Shown: positions 63,235 to 64,000 of the stretch, one piece after another
How positions within the stretch are numbered: position 1 is the stretch's first letter
Layout of the letters: each line of letters begins with the position of its first letter
DNA from: Azadirachta indica
Lineage: Eukaryota > Streptophyta > Magnoliopsida > Sapindales > Meliaceae
Reading direction: 5' to 3'
DNA: 64,000 nt
Assembly (NCBI GenBank): GCA_022749755.1
Contig: CM040453.1
Span: forward strand, 12,967,368-13,031,367
Position numbers and translations under genes: made by a program
Notes under the pieces: model-generated
The model's input: only the letters and a program-made list of their open reading frames with translations
What the model was told of the DNA's origin: nothing
Databases searched by the model: none

Positions 63235-64000
63235 TTGAGAAGATTAAAAGAGATGGAATTAAAGAGTGATCTGTTAACCAATAAAATAGTGTCATTTTCT
63301 ATTTGGACTTGCCAAAATCCACTATTTATATCGAATTTTGAAAATATTACACTATTGTATAATCTTTTGAGTAAATCCTTTTTATTAGGGATTGGATACC
63401 TAATCCATTAAAGAACCTTATTTAAGGGTTTGTAATTAATAACTAATTTAGGGACTCTTCTTTCTATTTCAGAATTTTTGTTAACATAAAAAGTTGGATA
63501 ACTCCAAGGAGACTTGGCTTTCTTAATAAGTCCTTTATTGAGTAAGTCATTAATTTCTTTTTTACAATGTTCTAAAAGTTCATGATTCATTTGAATATGA
63601 TGAGCTTTTGTAAGAATTTGTTTTTCATTAAAATTTTTTTCATATGGAAGTTGGACTATATGCTTTTTTCTTTTCCAAAAAGTATTGGATAGGTCCAAGC
63701 ATATTTCTTTTTCTAAAAATAATTGAAGTTTTTGAACTCGTGCTTGAATAATAAGATTCTCTAATTGTTTTCCTACTTTGTCATACTGGATTTTTTTCTG
63801 CAAGGTTTGGATATGATTCCTTTTGTTGGATATAATGTTAAGTTGTCGGGTAATAGAATTTTCTTGAAGTAAATTGATTTCTTTTTGACTAATAAGAGAC
63901 AAGAAATGAAAGGTGATTTGTTTGCCTAACACGTGAGTATGAATTCCTTTGTCATCTACAGTGAAAGAATATATTTGGGTCAAAAATGGAGTACCTAAAA
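63235..64000 (-). pseudogene. Endogenous pararetrovirus (Caulimoviridae-like) polyprotein fragment
   Basis: On the minus strand a frame open from the right window edge to a stop at 63408 ends in the beginning of a reverse-transcriptase domain: short motifs such as KSPWSYPTFYV and LVINYKPLNK are typical of plant pararetroviruses. The preceding part, with VDDKGIHTHVLGKQ, fits the end of the aspartic-protease region and the linker. After the in-frame stop the same frame stays viral-like for about 50 more codons (to ~63235), including the FSKFD-type core motif. Similarity is then lost before the catalytic YxDD box. It is thus truncated and interrupted, an inactive genomic relic that runs off the right edge. 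A Ty3-type retrotransposon is less likely given the RT motif style. Confidence 0.75.

Overview
The window looks like nuclear DNA of a eudicot plant. It is AT-rich, its genes are split by GT-AG introns, and it carries plant-specific families (tau-class glutathione transferases, an MSL10-type channel, a SKIP25-type F-box/kelch protein), LTR retrotransposon and Mutator-like debris, and a piece of an endogenous plant pararetrovirus. I cannot name the species; a woody eudicot is a guess. Exon models were built by hand from splice signals, reading phase and family resemblance. No alignment or transcript data were available.

Layout. 1-51 (-): a single exon cut off by the window edge, a truncated copy of an exon of the next gene. 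1.39-2.24 kb: a large AT-rich palindrome. 3.64-15.97 kb (-): a 19-exon gene for a 521-residue coiled-coil protein ending in an AIR9-like module. One of its introns holds a small LTR retroelement with a Mutator-like element nested inside. 20.34-26.06 kb (+): a 10-exon SCAI homologue with a probable GC-AG intron. 27.10-27.70 kb (+): a two-exon small heat-shock protein. 28.50-33.80 kb (+): a five-exon small secreted cysteine-rich protein whose last intron contains LTR arms in inverted orientation. 36.48-40.55 kb (+): an MSL10-like mechanosensitive channel. 41.69-43.37 kb (+): a 79-residue prefoldin-like microprotein. 44.05-45.35 and 46.02-47.02 kb (-): a tandem pair of EF-hand genes. 53.30-54.45 kb (+): an intronless SKIP25-like gene. 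56.69-62.59 kb (+): three tandem tau-class GST copies, of which the first is intact, the second is intact but altered next to its catalytic serine, and the third is broken. 63.2-64.0 kb (-): an endogenous pararetrovirus fragment.

These genes do not form one pathway; the window is an ordinary mixed plant gene neighbourhood. Its most notable features are local duplication (AIR9-like exon, EF-hand pair, GST trio) and inverted-repeat elements. Two of these elements, at 50.6-51.8 and 60.9-61.7 kb, belong to one family. The second one interrupts the duplicated GST flank, so an empty site for it can be read about 2.4 kb upstream.
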